Assembly (NCBI RefSeq): GCF_900108945.1
Contig: NZ_FNYE01000011.1
Location: 156,169 to 220,168, forward strand
Source: Paraburkholderia diazotrophica
GTDB lineage: Bacteria; Pseudomonadota; Gammaproteobacteria; Burkholderiales; Burkholderiaceae
Length of the DNA stretch: 64,000 bases
Direction of reading: 5' to 3'
Position numbers and translations under genes: made by a program
Shown here: one piece after another, positions 41,725-49,852 of the stretch
Layout: each line of letters opens with the position of its first letter
How positions within the stretch are numbered: the stretch's first letter is position 1
Notes under the pieces: model-generated
Databases searched by the model: none
Told to the model about the DNA's origin: nothing
Seen by the model: only the letters and a program-made list of their open reading frames with translations

Positions 41725-42705
41725 ATGCCAATGTCTGTTCTCTCGCTTGCCGATGTCTATCGCGCTCGACGCCGTATCGAAGGGCGCGTGCTGCGCACGC
41801 CGCTCGTCGAATCGCCCACGTTGTCGGCGATTGCAAAAAAACCTGTCTATCTGAAGCTCGAAACGGTCCAGCCGACGGGCAGCTTCAAGCTGCGCGGCGC
41901 GACCAACGCGCTCGTGCGTCTTGCGGAAACGGGGTGCAAGCGCGTGGTGACGGCCTCGACGGGCAATCACGGGCGCGCCGTCGCGCATGCGGCGCGCGCG
42001 CTCGGCATCGAGGCGGCTGTGTGCATGTCGTCGCTCGTGCCTTCGAACAAGGTCGAGGCCGTGCGCGCGCTGGGCGCGCAGGCGCGCATCGTCGGCAAGA
42101 GCCAGGATGACGCGCAGGTCGAAGCACAACGCCTCGTGCGCGAAGAAGGCTATGCGTATGTGCCGCCGTTCGATCATCTCGACGTCATCGCCGGACAGGC
42201 GACCATCGGCGTCGAGATCGCGGAAGACTTGCCCGATGTCGCGCACATCGTCGTGCCGTTGTCGGGCGGCGGGCTCTTCGCAGGCATTGCATTTGCGTCG
42301 AAGCAGATCAATCGCGCGGTGCGCATGACGGGCGTGACGATGGAGCGCGGCGCCGCGATGCACGCGAGCCTCCAGGCGGGCAAGCCTGTGCTCGTCGATG
42401 AAGTCGAGTCGCTCGCGGATTCGCTGGGCGGCGGCATCGGGCTCGACAACCAGTACACGTTCCCGATCACGCGCGAGCTGATCGACGAAGTCGTGTTGCT
42501 CGACGAAGCGACGATCGCGCGCGGCCTCGTGCATGCGTACGAACACGAACGGCTCGTGCTCGAAGGCGCGGCCGCCGTCGGCATCGCGGCGCTGCTCGCG
42601 CAGCGTTTGCACAATGCCCCTGATTTTCAAGGCCCAATCGTGCTGATCGTGACGGGCGCGAATATCGACATGAACCAGCATCGCCGCATCGTGCGCGCTG
42701 GCTGA
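41725..42705 (+). CDS. eutB: Hydroxyectoine utilisation dehydratase EutB
   Basis: A 326-residue PLP enzyme of the threonine dehydratase/tryptophan-synthase-beta fold. The PLP Lys is in GSFKLRGATNAL (about 56), the Gly-rich phosphate loop is PLSGGGLFAG, and ASTGNHGRAVA is the Asn/His loop. In ectoine users EutB is thought to dehydrate hydroxyectoine-derived intermediates, bringing them toward the ectoine route with EutC. Start is between ATG 41725 (GCAGGG upstream) and ATG 41731. It opens the plus-strand catabolic run and is followed by eutC after a 113-bp gap with a palindromic element. No eutA is present. Confidence 0.9.
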   Translation: MPMSVLSLADVYRARRRIEGRVLRTPLVESPTLSAIAKKPVYLKLETVQPTGSFKLRGATNALVRLAETGCKRVVTASTGNHGRAVAHAARALGIEAAVCMSSLVPSNKVEAVRALGAQARIVGKSQDDAQVEAQRLVREEGYAYVPPFDHLDVIAGQATIGVEIAEDLPDVAHIVVPLSGGGLFAGIAFASKQINRAVRMTGVTMERGAAMHASLQAGKPVLVDEVESLADSLGGGIGLDNQYTFPITRELIDEVVLLDEATIARGLVHAYEHERLVLEGAAAVGIAALLAQRLHNAPDFQGPIVLIVTGANIDMNQHRRIVRAG

Positions 42706-42712
42706 ACGAATT

Positions 42713-42805
42713 GCATGGGACCAGAGTAAGTGCTCTGCATGGGGCGGGAGTAAGTGCTGAAGCACCAACTCCAGCCGACAGCTAAAGCGCCAACTCTGGT
42801 CGACA
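42713..42805 (+). repeat. Nested palindromic element between eutB and eutC
   Basis: Outer arms GACCAGAGT (42719-42727) and ACTCTGGTC (42793-42801) are perfect inverted repeats. Inside, GGAGT-AA-GTGCT (42747-42758) and AGCAC-CA-ACTCC (42761-42772) form a second hairpin. The left half has two direct copies of GAGTAAGTGCT, and the right half has two of the AGCRCCAACTC type. The first 18 bp (42713-42730) are identical to 3124-3141 on the other strand. It ends 6 bp before the eutC Shine-Dalgarno. Confidence 0.72.
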
Positions 42806-42818
42806 AAGGAGACACTGC

Positions 42819-43820
42819 ATGACTGCCATTACTCTCTTGGGCGAATCGCAATTGCGCGAACTCGTACCGCTCGATCTCGCCGCAATCGATCAGGTCGAAT
42901 CCGCGTTTCTGTCGCTTGCCACGGAGCCCGTCGCGATGCCGCCCATCTTGCGGCTCGATCTGCCCGAGCATCGCGGCGAAGTCGATGTGAAGACGGCCTA
43001 CCTGCCGCGCTTCGACAGCTTCGCGATCAAGGTGAGCCCCGGCTTCTTCGATAACCCGAAGCTCGGTCTGCCGAGCCTTAACGGACTGATGCTCGTTCTG
43101 TCCGCGAAAACAGGCCTCACGGAAGCGGTGTTGCTCGACAACGGCTATCTGACGGCCGTGCGGACGGCGGCCGCAGGCGCCGTCGCGGCGCGCTGGCTCG
43201 CGAAGCAGCAGGCGCCGAGCGTTGCCGTGATCGGCGCGGGCGAGCAGGCGCGTCTGCAATTGCAGGCATTGTCGATGGTGCGAAAGATCGAGCGCGTCAA
43301 GGTATGGGCGCGCAATCGCGCGAACGCCGAGCAATTCGCGGCGGACATGTCCGCGCAATTGCACGTTGCCGCAGAAGTCGCGCGCGACGTTCATCACGCG
43401 CTCGCCGAAGCCGACATCGCGATCACCACGACGCCGAGCACCGAGCCGCTGATCCAGGCCGCCGACCTGCATCCCGGCCTGCACATCACGGCGATGGGCT
43501 CGGATGCGGAACACAAGAACGAAATCGCGCCGCAAGCACTCGCAGCGGCGCGCTACGTATGCGATCGCGTCACGCAGACGCGCGTGCTCGGCGAACTGCA
43601 TCACGCGATCGAAGCCGGTGTCGTCGATGCGGATGCGAGGCACGCAGAGCTTGGACAGGTCATCGCAGGACAGGCCAAAGGACGCACGAGCGACAGCGAT
43701 ATCACGCTGTGCGATCTCACGGGCACGGGCGCGCAGGACACGGCCATCGCGACCCTCGCCGTCGCGCGCGCCCGCGCGGCCAACGCAGGCACCATTTTCC
43801 GTAACGACATGAAGCGCTGA
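42819..43820 (+). CDS. eutC: Ectoine utilisation protein EutC (ornithine cyclodeaminase/mu-crystallin family)
   Basis: A 333-residue NAD(P)-binding protein. The Rossmann motif VAVIGAGEQARLQLQAL is near residues 130-146, and an N-terminal substrate domain has VKTAYLPRFDSFAIKVS. The family includes ornithine cyclodeaminase and ketimine reductases; EutC acts with EutB in the hydroxyectoine branch, where its exact reaction is not firmly settled. AAAGGAGACACTGC precedes the ATG. doeA follows by only 9 bp. The upstream mRNA would begin with the palindromic element just described. Confidence 0.9.
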   Translation: MTAITLLGESQLRELVPLDLAAIDQVESAFLSLATEPVAMPPILRLDLPEHRGEVDVKTAYLPRFDSFAIKVSPGFFDNPKLGLPSLNGLMLVLSAKTGLTEAVLLDNGYLTAVRTAAAGAVAARWLAKQQAPSVAVIGAGEQARLQLQALSMVRKIERVKVWARNRANAEQFAADMSAQLHVAAEVARDVHHALAEADIAITTTPSTEPLIQAADLHPGLHITAMGSDAEHKNEIAPQALAAARYVCDRVTQTRVLGELHHAIEAGVVDADARHAELGQVIAGQAKGRTSDSDITLCDLTGTGAQDTAIATLAVARARAANAGTIFRNDMKR

Positions 43821-43829
43821 GAGGAAACC

Positions 43830-45041
43830 ATGTCAGATACACCCCAACAGGCGGCGACTCCCGTGGTTCGCCTGCCTTTCGATCGCGCCGAATACGACGC
43901 ACGCATCGCGAAGACACGCAAGGCGATGGAAAAGGCGCAGATCGATCTGCTGATCGTCACCGATCCGACCAACATGGCGTGGCTCACGGGCTACGACGGC
44001 TGGTCGTTCTACGTGCATCAATGCGTGCTGCTCGCGCTCGACGGCGAGCCCGTCTGGTACGGCCGCGGTCAGGACGCGAACGGCGCGCTGCGCACCGTGT
44101 TCATGAAGCGCGAGAACATCATCGGCTATCCCGATCACTACGTGCAGTCCACCGAGCGTCATCCGATGGACTATCTCGCGCGCGAAGTGATCGAGGCGCG
44201 CGGCTGGCAGTCGCGCCGCATCGGCGTCGAGATGGACAACTACTATTTCAGCGCCGCCGCCTACGCATCGTTGCAGCGCAATCTGCCAAACGCGACGTGG
44301 CGCGATGCGACGGCGCTCGTCAACTGGCAGCGCGCCATCAAGTCGCCGCGCGAGATCGAGTACATGCGCATCGCCGCGCGCATCGTCGAGAAGATGCACA
44401 CGCGTATCGTCGAGCGGATCGAGCCGGGCATGCGCAAAAGCGATCTCGTCGCCGATATCTATTCGGCGGGGATCACGGGCATCGACGGCTACGGCGGTGA
44501 CTATCCGGCGATCGTGCCGCTGTTGCCCACAGGCGCCGATGCCGCCGCGCCGCATCTGACCTGGGACGACTCGCCATTCGAAAAGAACGCGGGCACGTTC
44601 TTCGAAATCGCCGGCTGCTTCAAGCGCTACCACTGCCCGCAGTCGCGCACGGTGTATCTCGGCAAGCCGCCGCAGCATTTCATCGATGCGGAAAAGGCCG
44701 TGGTCGAAGGCATCGAAATGGGGCTTGCGGCCGCGAAGCCGGGCAATACGTGTGAAGACATCGCGAATGCGTTCTTTGCGGTGCTGCGCAAATCGGGCAT
44801 CGAGAAGAACAGCCGCTGTGGTTACCCCATCGGCGCGAGCTATCCGCCGGACTGGGGCGAGCGCACGATGAGCCTGCGTCCCGGGGACAAGACGGTCCTC
44901 GAACCCGGCATGACGTTCCACTTCATGCCGGGCCTGTGGCTCGACGACTGGGGACTCGAAATCACGGAGAGCATCCTGATTACCGAGTCGGGTGTCGAGC
45001 CCTTCTGCAACACGCCGCGCAAGCTGTTCATCAAGGAGTAG
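43830..45041 (+). CDS. doeA: Ectoine hydrolase
   Basis: A 403-residue protein of the M24 (creatinase/prolidase) fold, with DLLIVTDPTNMAWLTGYDGWSFY in the N-terminal domain (about 34-56) and a pita-bread C-terminal domain that ends ITESGVEPFCNTPR. DoeA (also EutD) opens the ectoine ring to N-alpha-acetyl-2,4-diaminobutyrate, the first step of degradation and the source of the EnuR inducer. GAGGAAACC precedes the ATG. doeB starts 4 bp after its stop. Length and order agree with characterised doe loci. Confidence 0.95.
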   Translation: MSDTPQQAATPVVRLPFDRAEYDARIAKTRKAMEKAQIDLLIVTDPTNMAWLTGYDGWSFYVHQCVLLALDGEPVWYGRGQDANGALRTVFMKRENIIGYPDHYVQSTERHPMDYLAREVIEARGWQSRRIGVEMDNYYFSAAAYASLQRNLPNATWRDATALVNWQRAIKSPREIEYMRIAARIVEKMHTRIVERIEPGMRKSDLVADIYSAGITGIDGYGGDYPAIVPLLPTGADAAAPHLTWDDSPFEKNAGTFFEIAGCFKRYHCPQSRTVYLGKPPQHFIDAEKAVVEGIEMGLAAAKPGNTCEDIANAFFAVLRKSGIEKNSRCGYPIGASYPPDWGERTMSLRPGDKTVLEPGMTFHFMPGLWLDDWGLEITESILITESGVEPFCNTPRKLFIKE

Positions 45042-45045
45042 TGCA

Positions 45046-46086
45046 ATGCGGGCATCACCCATTCATGCCACTGTCGATTTCGAAGCGGACGGCGAACAGC
45101 ACGGCTTTCTGAAACTGCCGTATTCGCACGACGCTTCCGCGTGGGGCGCCGTGATGATCCCCATCACGGTGATCCGTCGCGGCAATGGTCCGACCGCTCT
45201 TTTGACAGGCGGCAATCACGGCGACGAGTACGAAGGTCCGATCGTGCTGTCGAAGCTCGCGTCGACGCTGAAGGCAAGCGAGGTGACGGGACGCGTGATC
45301 ATCGTACCGTTCATGAACTATCCGGCGTTTCGCGCGGGCAGCCGTACGTCGCCGATCGATCGCGGCAATCTCAACCGCAGCTTTCCGGGCAAGCCGGACG
45401 GCACGGTGACGGAGAAGATCGCCGACTATTTCCAGCGTTATCTGCTGCCGCTCGCGGACTATGTGCTCGATCTGCACGCGGGCGGACGCACGCTCGACTT
45501 CGTGCCATTCGCAGCCGTGCACGTGCTCGACGATGCGAAGCAGCAGGCGCGTTGCGAAGCGGCGATGCGCGCATTCGGCGCACCGTATTCGATGCGGATG
45601 CTCGAACTCGATAGCGTCGGTCTGTTCGATACGGCTGTCGAAGAAGCGGGCAAGGTGTTCGTGTCGACGGAACTGGGCGGCGGCGGAACGGCGACGGTCG
45701 CAAGCGTCGCCGTGGCCGAGCGCGGCGTGCGCGGCTTCCTCGCGAATGCGGGTGTGCTGTCGGCGGCACCTGCCGACGACGCATCGATGCGCACGACGAC
45801 GTTGCTCGACATGCCCGACGGCACTTGCTACACGACGAGCGAGCACGACGGCCTGCTCGAATTGTGCAAGGACCTGGGCGACAGCGTCGAGGCAGGCGAA
45901 GTGATCGCGCGCGTTCACGACGCGACGCGCACGGGCGCAAAGCCGTTCGAATATCGCGCGAAACGCAGCGGTCTGCTCGCGGCACGGCATTTTCCGGGAC
46001 TCGTGCATATCGGCGATACGGTGGCCGTGGTGGCCGATATCGTCGAGCGCGGCATTCCCGTTTCGACGGCCGCCGCGAAAAAGTAA
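45046..46086 (+). CDS. doeB: N-alpha-acetyl-L-2,4-diaminobutyrate deacetylase
   Basis: A 346-residue zinc amidohydrolase of the succinylglutamate desuccinylase/aspartoacylase family. The zinc motif GGNHGDEYEGP (His and Glu, about 56-66) and the second His in VLDLHAGGRTLDF (about 139-151) are present. It removes the acetyl group from the DoeA product to give 2,4-diaminobutyrate. AAGGAGTAGTGCA upstream overlaps the doeA stop and supports ATG 45046. doeX follows by 12 bp. Confidence 0.95.
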   Translation: MRASPIHATVDFEADGEQHGFLKLPYSHDASAWGAVMIPITVIRRGNGPTALLTGGNHGDEYEGPIVLSKLASTLKASEVTGRVIIVPFMNYPAFRAGSRTSPIDRGNLNRSFPGKPDGTVTEKIADYFQRYLLPLADYVLDLHAGGRTLDFVPFAAVHVLDDAKQQARCEAAMRAFGAPYSMRMLELDSVGLFDTAVEEAGKVFVSTELGGGGTATVASVAVAERGVRGFLANAGVLSAAPADDASMRTTTLLDMPDGTCYTTSEHDGLLELCKDLGDSVEAGEVIARVHDATRTGAKPFEYRAKRSGLLAARHFPGLVHIGDTVAVVADIVERGIPVSTAAAKK

Positions 46087-46098
46087 GGGCACGTGCCG

Positions 46099-46593
46099 AT
46101 GATGAAACTCGATCGCTACGATCTCGCGATTCTTCGCATCCTCGCGCAGGACGGACGCATCACGAAGTCGCGTCTTGCCGAGGAAGTGAACCTGTCGATC
46201 TCGCCTGCGTGGGAGCGCGTGCGGCGGCTCGAAGAGAGCGGCGTGATTCGTGGCTATCGGACGGATATCGACTGGGCACGCGCATTCAAGGGCAGCCGCA
46301 TCATCGTCGAGGTGACGCTCGCGCGGCATACGGCGCAAGACATGCGCCGTTTCGAAGAGCGCGTCGCCGCCGCCCCCGAAGTGACGCAATGTCACGCGAC
46401 GGGCGGCGGGGTCGATTACGTGCTGCACGTGATGTCGCGCGACATTGATCACTATCAGCGCTTTATCGATGCGCTGCTCACGGATGAGCTGGGTATCGAG
46501 CGTTACTTCACGTACATCGTGACGAAGGTCGTGAAGAACGTGCCCGAGACGATGCCGGACTGGGCCTCGGATGCAATCAGCGGCGGCGAATAA
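46099..46593 (+). CDS. doeX: AsnC/Lrp-type regulator DoeX
   Basis: A 164-residue Lrp/AsnC regulator. The helix-turn-helix is at about 5-55 (LDRYDLAILRILAQDGRITKS, then SPAWERVRRLEESGVI), and the C-terminal RAM ligand-binding domain follows (about 70-150). In ectoine loci it is the second regulator next to EnuR and probably senses an amino-acid-like intermediate. Adjacent ATGs at 46099 and 46102 cannot be told apart. A 155-bp gap before doeC suggests an additional promoter there. Confidence 0.92.
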   Translation: MMKLDRYDLAILRILAQDGRITKSRLAEEVNLSISPAWERVRRLEESGVIRGYRTDIDWARAFKGSRIIVEVTLARHTAQDMRRFEERVAAAPEVTQCHATGGGVDYVLHVMSRDIDHYQRFIDALLTDELGIERYFTYIVTKVVKNVPETMPDWASDAISGGE

Positions 46594-46748
46594 AGCCGTC
46601 GATGCAGTGCTAAACGGGCGGCCAAAAAAACTTCGCGTAGCGCCGCGCTAAAACAGAAAAAACACACAGCGCCGACGCTCCGAACCAAAAAAACACGATG
46701 CGTATCGCCCGTACAGTAACAGTCAGATAACGCACATAGGAGATCGTC

Positions 46749-48254
46749 ATGTTGCTGGGTCATCCCGTTCTGTTCAAGTCGCTGTGTTACGTCGATGGCC
46801 GTTGGGTGCATAGCGAAACGGCATCCACGGTGGCCGTGCAGAATCCCGCGGATCAGGAAGTGATCGGCCACGTGCCGATGCTCGAAGCGCCGCAAATCAC
46901 GCAAGCCGTCGACGCCGCACAGCGCGCGTTCGAAACGTGGCGCTGGGTGCCCGTCGCGAAGCGCGCGGCCTTGCTGTTGCGCTGGCACGAACTCATCTTG
47001 CGCCATCAGAACGATCTCGCGGGCATTCTCGCGCTCGAACAGGGCAAGCCGCTCGCAGAAGCCGCCGGTGAAATCGCGTATGGCGCGAGCTTCATCGAAT
47101 GGTTCGCGCACGAAGGCAAGCGCCTGAATGGCCGCACGATTCCGACGCATATCGACGGCGCGCATCTCGGCACGATGATGGAGCCCGTCGGCGTGGCCGC
47201 ATTGATCACGCCGTGGAATTTCCCGAACGCGATGATCACGCGCAAGGCGGCGGCGGCACTGGCGGCGGGTTGCACCATCGTCGTGAAGCCCGCGCACGAA
47301 ACGCCGTTCTCTGCGCTCGCGCTTGCGCAACTCGCGGAAGAAGCGGGCTTTCCGGCCGGCGTGTTCAACGTCGTGCTCGGCGAACCGCAAATGGCGATGG
47401 AAACGCTCGTGCGCGATCCGCGCGTGCGCACGGTGAGCTTTACGGGTTCGACGCGTGTCGGCGGACTCGTGATGCAGGCCGTCGCGCAAAGCGGTATCAA
47501 GAAGACGGCGCTCGAACTGGGCGGCAATGCGCCGTTCATCGTGACGGAAGACGCCGATCTCGAACAGGCTGTGCGCGTCGCCGTGGGCGCGAAGTTCCAG
47601 ACGTCGGGCCAGGACTGCTGCGCGGCGAATCGCATTCTGGTTGCGCGCCCGATTTACGACGCTTTCGTCGAGCGCTATGCGCAAGCCGTGCGCGCGCTGA
47701 AAGTCGGCTCGGCATTCGAAGCGGGTAGCGAAGTAGGTCCGCTGATGCACCAGGCCGCGTTCGACGCAACGGTGCAACGCGTCGAAGATGCACGGGCGAA
47801 GGGCGCGCGCATTGTCGCGGGCGGTGCGCCGCATGCGCGCGGCGGCTGGTTCTTCGAGCCGACCGTAGTCGCCGATGCGGGCAAGGGCATGCGCATCTAT
47901 GATGAGGAGAACTTTGCGCCCATTTCCGCTGTATCGCCGTTCGATACGCTCGACGAAGCGATCGCCCGCGCCAACGACACGGAGTACGGCCTCGCTGCGT
48001 ATCTCTGCGCAAAGGATATGAACACGGTGTTCCAGGTGATTCGTCAACTGGACTTCGCGATGGTCTCCGTGAACGGCGTGAAGTTCACGGGCGCACCGAT
48101 TCCGTTCGGCGGCATGAAGGCATCGGGCCTCGGCCGCGAAGGCGGACTCGAAGGTTTCGAGCCGTTCGTCGAAACGCGTTACTACTGCCTCGGTCAACTG
48201 GGCTTGCCTGTCGCCGACGCTGCTTCTTGTGCTCATCGGCCCCACGCCGCTTGA
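46749..48254 (+). CDS. doeC: Aspartate-semialdehyde dehydrogenase of the ectoine pathway (ALDH)
   Basis: A 501-residue NAD(P)-dependent aldehyde dehydrogenase close to the succinate-semialdehyde dehydrogenase (GabD) group. ITPWNFPNAMITRK is near residues 155-168, the catalytic Glu is in LELGGNAPF (about 256), and the nucleophile is the first Cys of GQDCCAANR (about 288). In the Doe pathway it oxidises aspartate semialdehyde to aspartate. Position between doeX and doeD fixes the assignment better than sequence alone. TAGGAGATCGTC precedes the ATG. Confidence 0.9.
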   Translation: MLLGHPVLFKSLCYVDGRWVHSETASTVAVQNPADQEVIGHVPMLEAPQITQAVDAAQRAFETWRWVPVAKRAALLLRWHELILRHQNDLAGILALEQGKPLAEAAGEIAYGASFIEWFAHEGKRLNGRTIPTHIDGAHLGTMMEPVGVAALITPWNFPNAMITRKAAAALAAGCTIVVKPAHETPFSALALAQLAEEAGFPAGVFNVVLGEPQMAMETLVRDPRVRTVSFTGSTRVGGLVMQAVAQSGIKKTALELGGNAPFIVTEDADLEQAVRVAVGAKFQTSGQDCCAANRILVARPIYDAFVERYAQAVRALKVGSAFEAGSEVGPLMHQAAFDATVQRVEDARAKGARIVAGGAPHARGGWFFEPTVVADAGKGMRIYDEENFAPISAVSPFDTLDEAIARANDTEYGLAAYLCAKDMNTVFQVIRQLDFAMVSVNGVKFTGAPIPFGGMKASGLGREGGLEGFEPFVETRYYCLGQLGLPVADAASCAHRPHAA

Positions 48255-48294
48255 GACTTGTCATTCAACTATCGATCAGAAAACGGAGTTTCCC

Positions 48295-49692
48295 ATGACC
48301 CAGCTCGATCAACTGTTTAGCGCGGACCGCGCTCACTTCATGCACCCGTCGACGCACGCTCACGATCACGCGAGCGGCGCGCTGCCCGGCCGTATCGTCA
48401 CGGGCGCGAAGGGTATTCGCATCGAAGACCATCAAGGCAAGTCGTTCATCGACGCGTTCGCCGGCCTCTATTGCGTGAACATCGGCTATGGCCGCACGGA
48501 AGTCGCCGACGCGATCTACGAGCAGGCGAAGAAGCTCGCGTACTACCACACGTATGTCGGCCATTCGACGGATACGATCATCGAGCTGTCGTCGCGCATC
48601 ATCGACTGGTCGCCGAAGGGCATGAAGAAGGTGTACTACGGCATGTCCGGTTCGGATGCGAACGAAACGCAGATCAAGATCGTGTGGTACTACAACAATG
48701 TGAAGGGCCGCCCGAACAAGAAGAAGATCATTTCGCGCCAGCGCGGCTATCACGGCTCCGGCATCGTCACGGGTAGCCTGACGGGCCTGCCGAGCTTCCA
48801 TCAGCATTTCGATCTGCCCATCGAGCGCGTCAAGCACACGGTATGTCCGCACTGGTATCGTCAGGCGCCCGCGGGCATGAGCGAAGCGCAGTTCGTCGAC
48901 TATTGCGTCGAAGAACTCGAGAAGCTGATCGCCAGGGAAGGCGCGGATACGATCGCCGCCTTCATCGCCGAACCCGTGATGGGCACGGGCGGCATCCTGC
49001 CGCCGCCGGCCGGCTACTGGCCCGCGATCCAGAAGGTGCTGAAGAAGCACGACATTCTGCTGATCAGCGATGAAGTGGTGTGCGGCTTCGGACGTCTGGG
49101 CTCGAAGATGGGCGCGCAGCACTTCGGCATCGAGCCGGATCTGATCACCGTCGCGAAGGGCCTGACGAGCGCGTATGCGCCGCTGTCGGCCGTGATCGTC
49201 GGCGAGAAGGTATGGGACGTGATCGCCCAGGGCTCGCAGGAACACGGCCCGATGGGACATGGCTGGACGTATTCGGGGCATCCCGTTTGCGCCGCTGCGG
49301 CGCTCGCGAACCTCGACATCCTCGAGCGCGAGAAGCTCACGCAAAACGCGGCCGACGTCGGCGGCTATCTGCTCGCGCAGATGCACGCTGCGTTCGACTC
49401 GCATCCCCTCGTCGGCGAAGTGCGCGGCGCAGGCATGCTGGCTGCTCTCGAATTCATGGCGCATAAGGAAGAGCGCCGTCCGTTCGATGCTGCGTTGAAG
49501 GTCGGTCCGCGCGTGTCGGCTGCCGCGCTGCAACGCGGTCTGATTGCGCGTGCGATGCCGCACGGCGACATCCTTGGCTTTGCGCCGCCGCTCATCACGA
49601 CGCGCGCCGAAGTCGACGAAATCGTTTCGCTGACCAAGGCCGCCGTCGATGAAGTCGCATCGCAGGTGCTCAAGGATACGGCCACGGCATAA
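48295..49692 (+). CDS. doeD: Diaminobutyrate transaminase
   Basis: A 465-residue class III aminotransferase. PLP-Lys is in TVAKGLTSAYAPLS (about 285), the Asp contacting the ring nitrogen is in LLISDEVVCGFGR, and GMSGSDANETQIK is the phosphate-binding loop. It converts 2,4-diaminobutyrate to aspartate semialdehyde, which DoeC oxidises. ATG 48295 with CGGAG upstream is preferred over an in-frame extension that overlaps doeC. A very stable terminator follows at 49734, ending the ectoine locus. Confidence 0.93.
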   Translation: MTQLDQLFSADRAHFMHPSTHAHDHASGALPGRIVTGAKGIRIEDHQGKSFIDAFAGLYCVNIGYGRTEVADAIYEQAKKLAYYHTYVGHSTDTIIELSSRIIDWSPKGMKKVYYGMSGSDANETQIKIVWYYNNVKGRPNKKKIISRQRGYHGSGIVTGSLTGLPSFHQHFDLPIERVKHTVCPHWYRQAPAGMSEAQFVDYCVEELEKLIAREGADTIAAFIAEPVMGTGGILPPPAGYWPAIQKVLKKHDILLISDEVVCGFGRLGSKMGAQHFGIEPDLITVAKGLTSAYAPLSAVIVGEKVWDVIAQGSQEHGPMGHGWTYSGHPVCAAAALANLDILEREKLTQNAADVGGYLLAQMHAAFDSHPLVGEVRGAGMLAALEFMAHKEERRPFDAALKVGPRVSAAALQRGLIARAMPHGDILGFAPPLITTRAEVDEIVSLTKAAVDEVASQVLKDTATA

Positions 49693-49733
49693 CAGCGTCG
49701 TCGCTGAATTGCAATTGGCGTAATCGAGTGAGA

Positions 49734-49777
49734 AAGCGGCCCCATGCACGACGAGTGCATGGGGCCGCTTCGCATTT
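49734..49777 (+). terminator. Terminator of the ectoine degradation genes
   Basis: A perfect 14-bp stem (49736-49749 with 49755-49768), extendable to 16 bp by flanking A-T pairs, loop GACGA, followed by TTCGCATTTG. It is the strongest hairpin in the window, though the T run is short. Confidence 0.8.
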
Positions 49778-49852
49778 GTGCGCATTGCGTGTTATAAGCC
49801 CAAAGACAGGCTTTTCGTTCCTGAACCGGAAGAATGTCTTTGGAGACACGCA

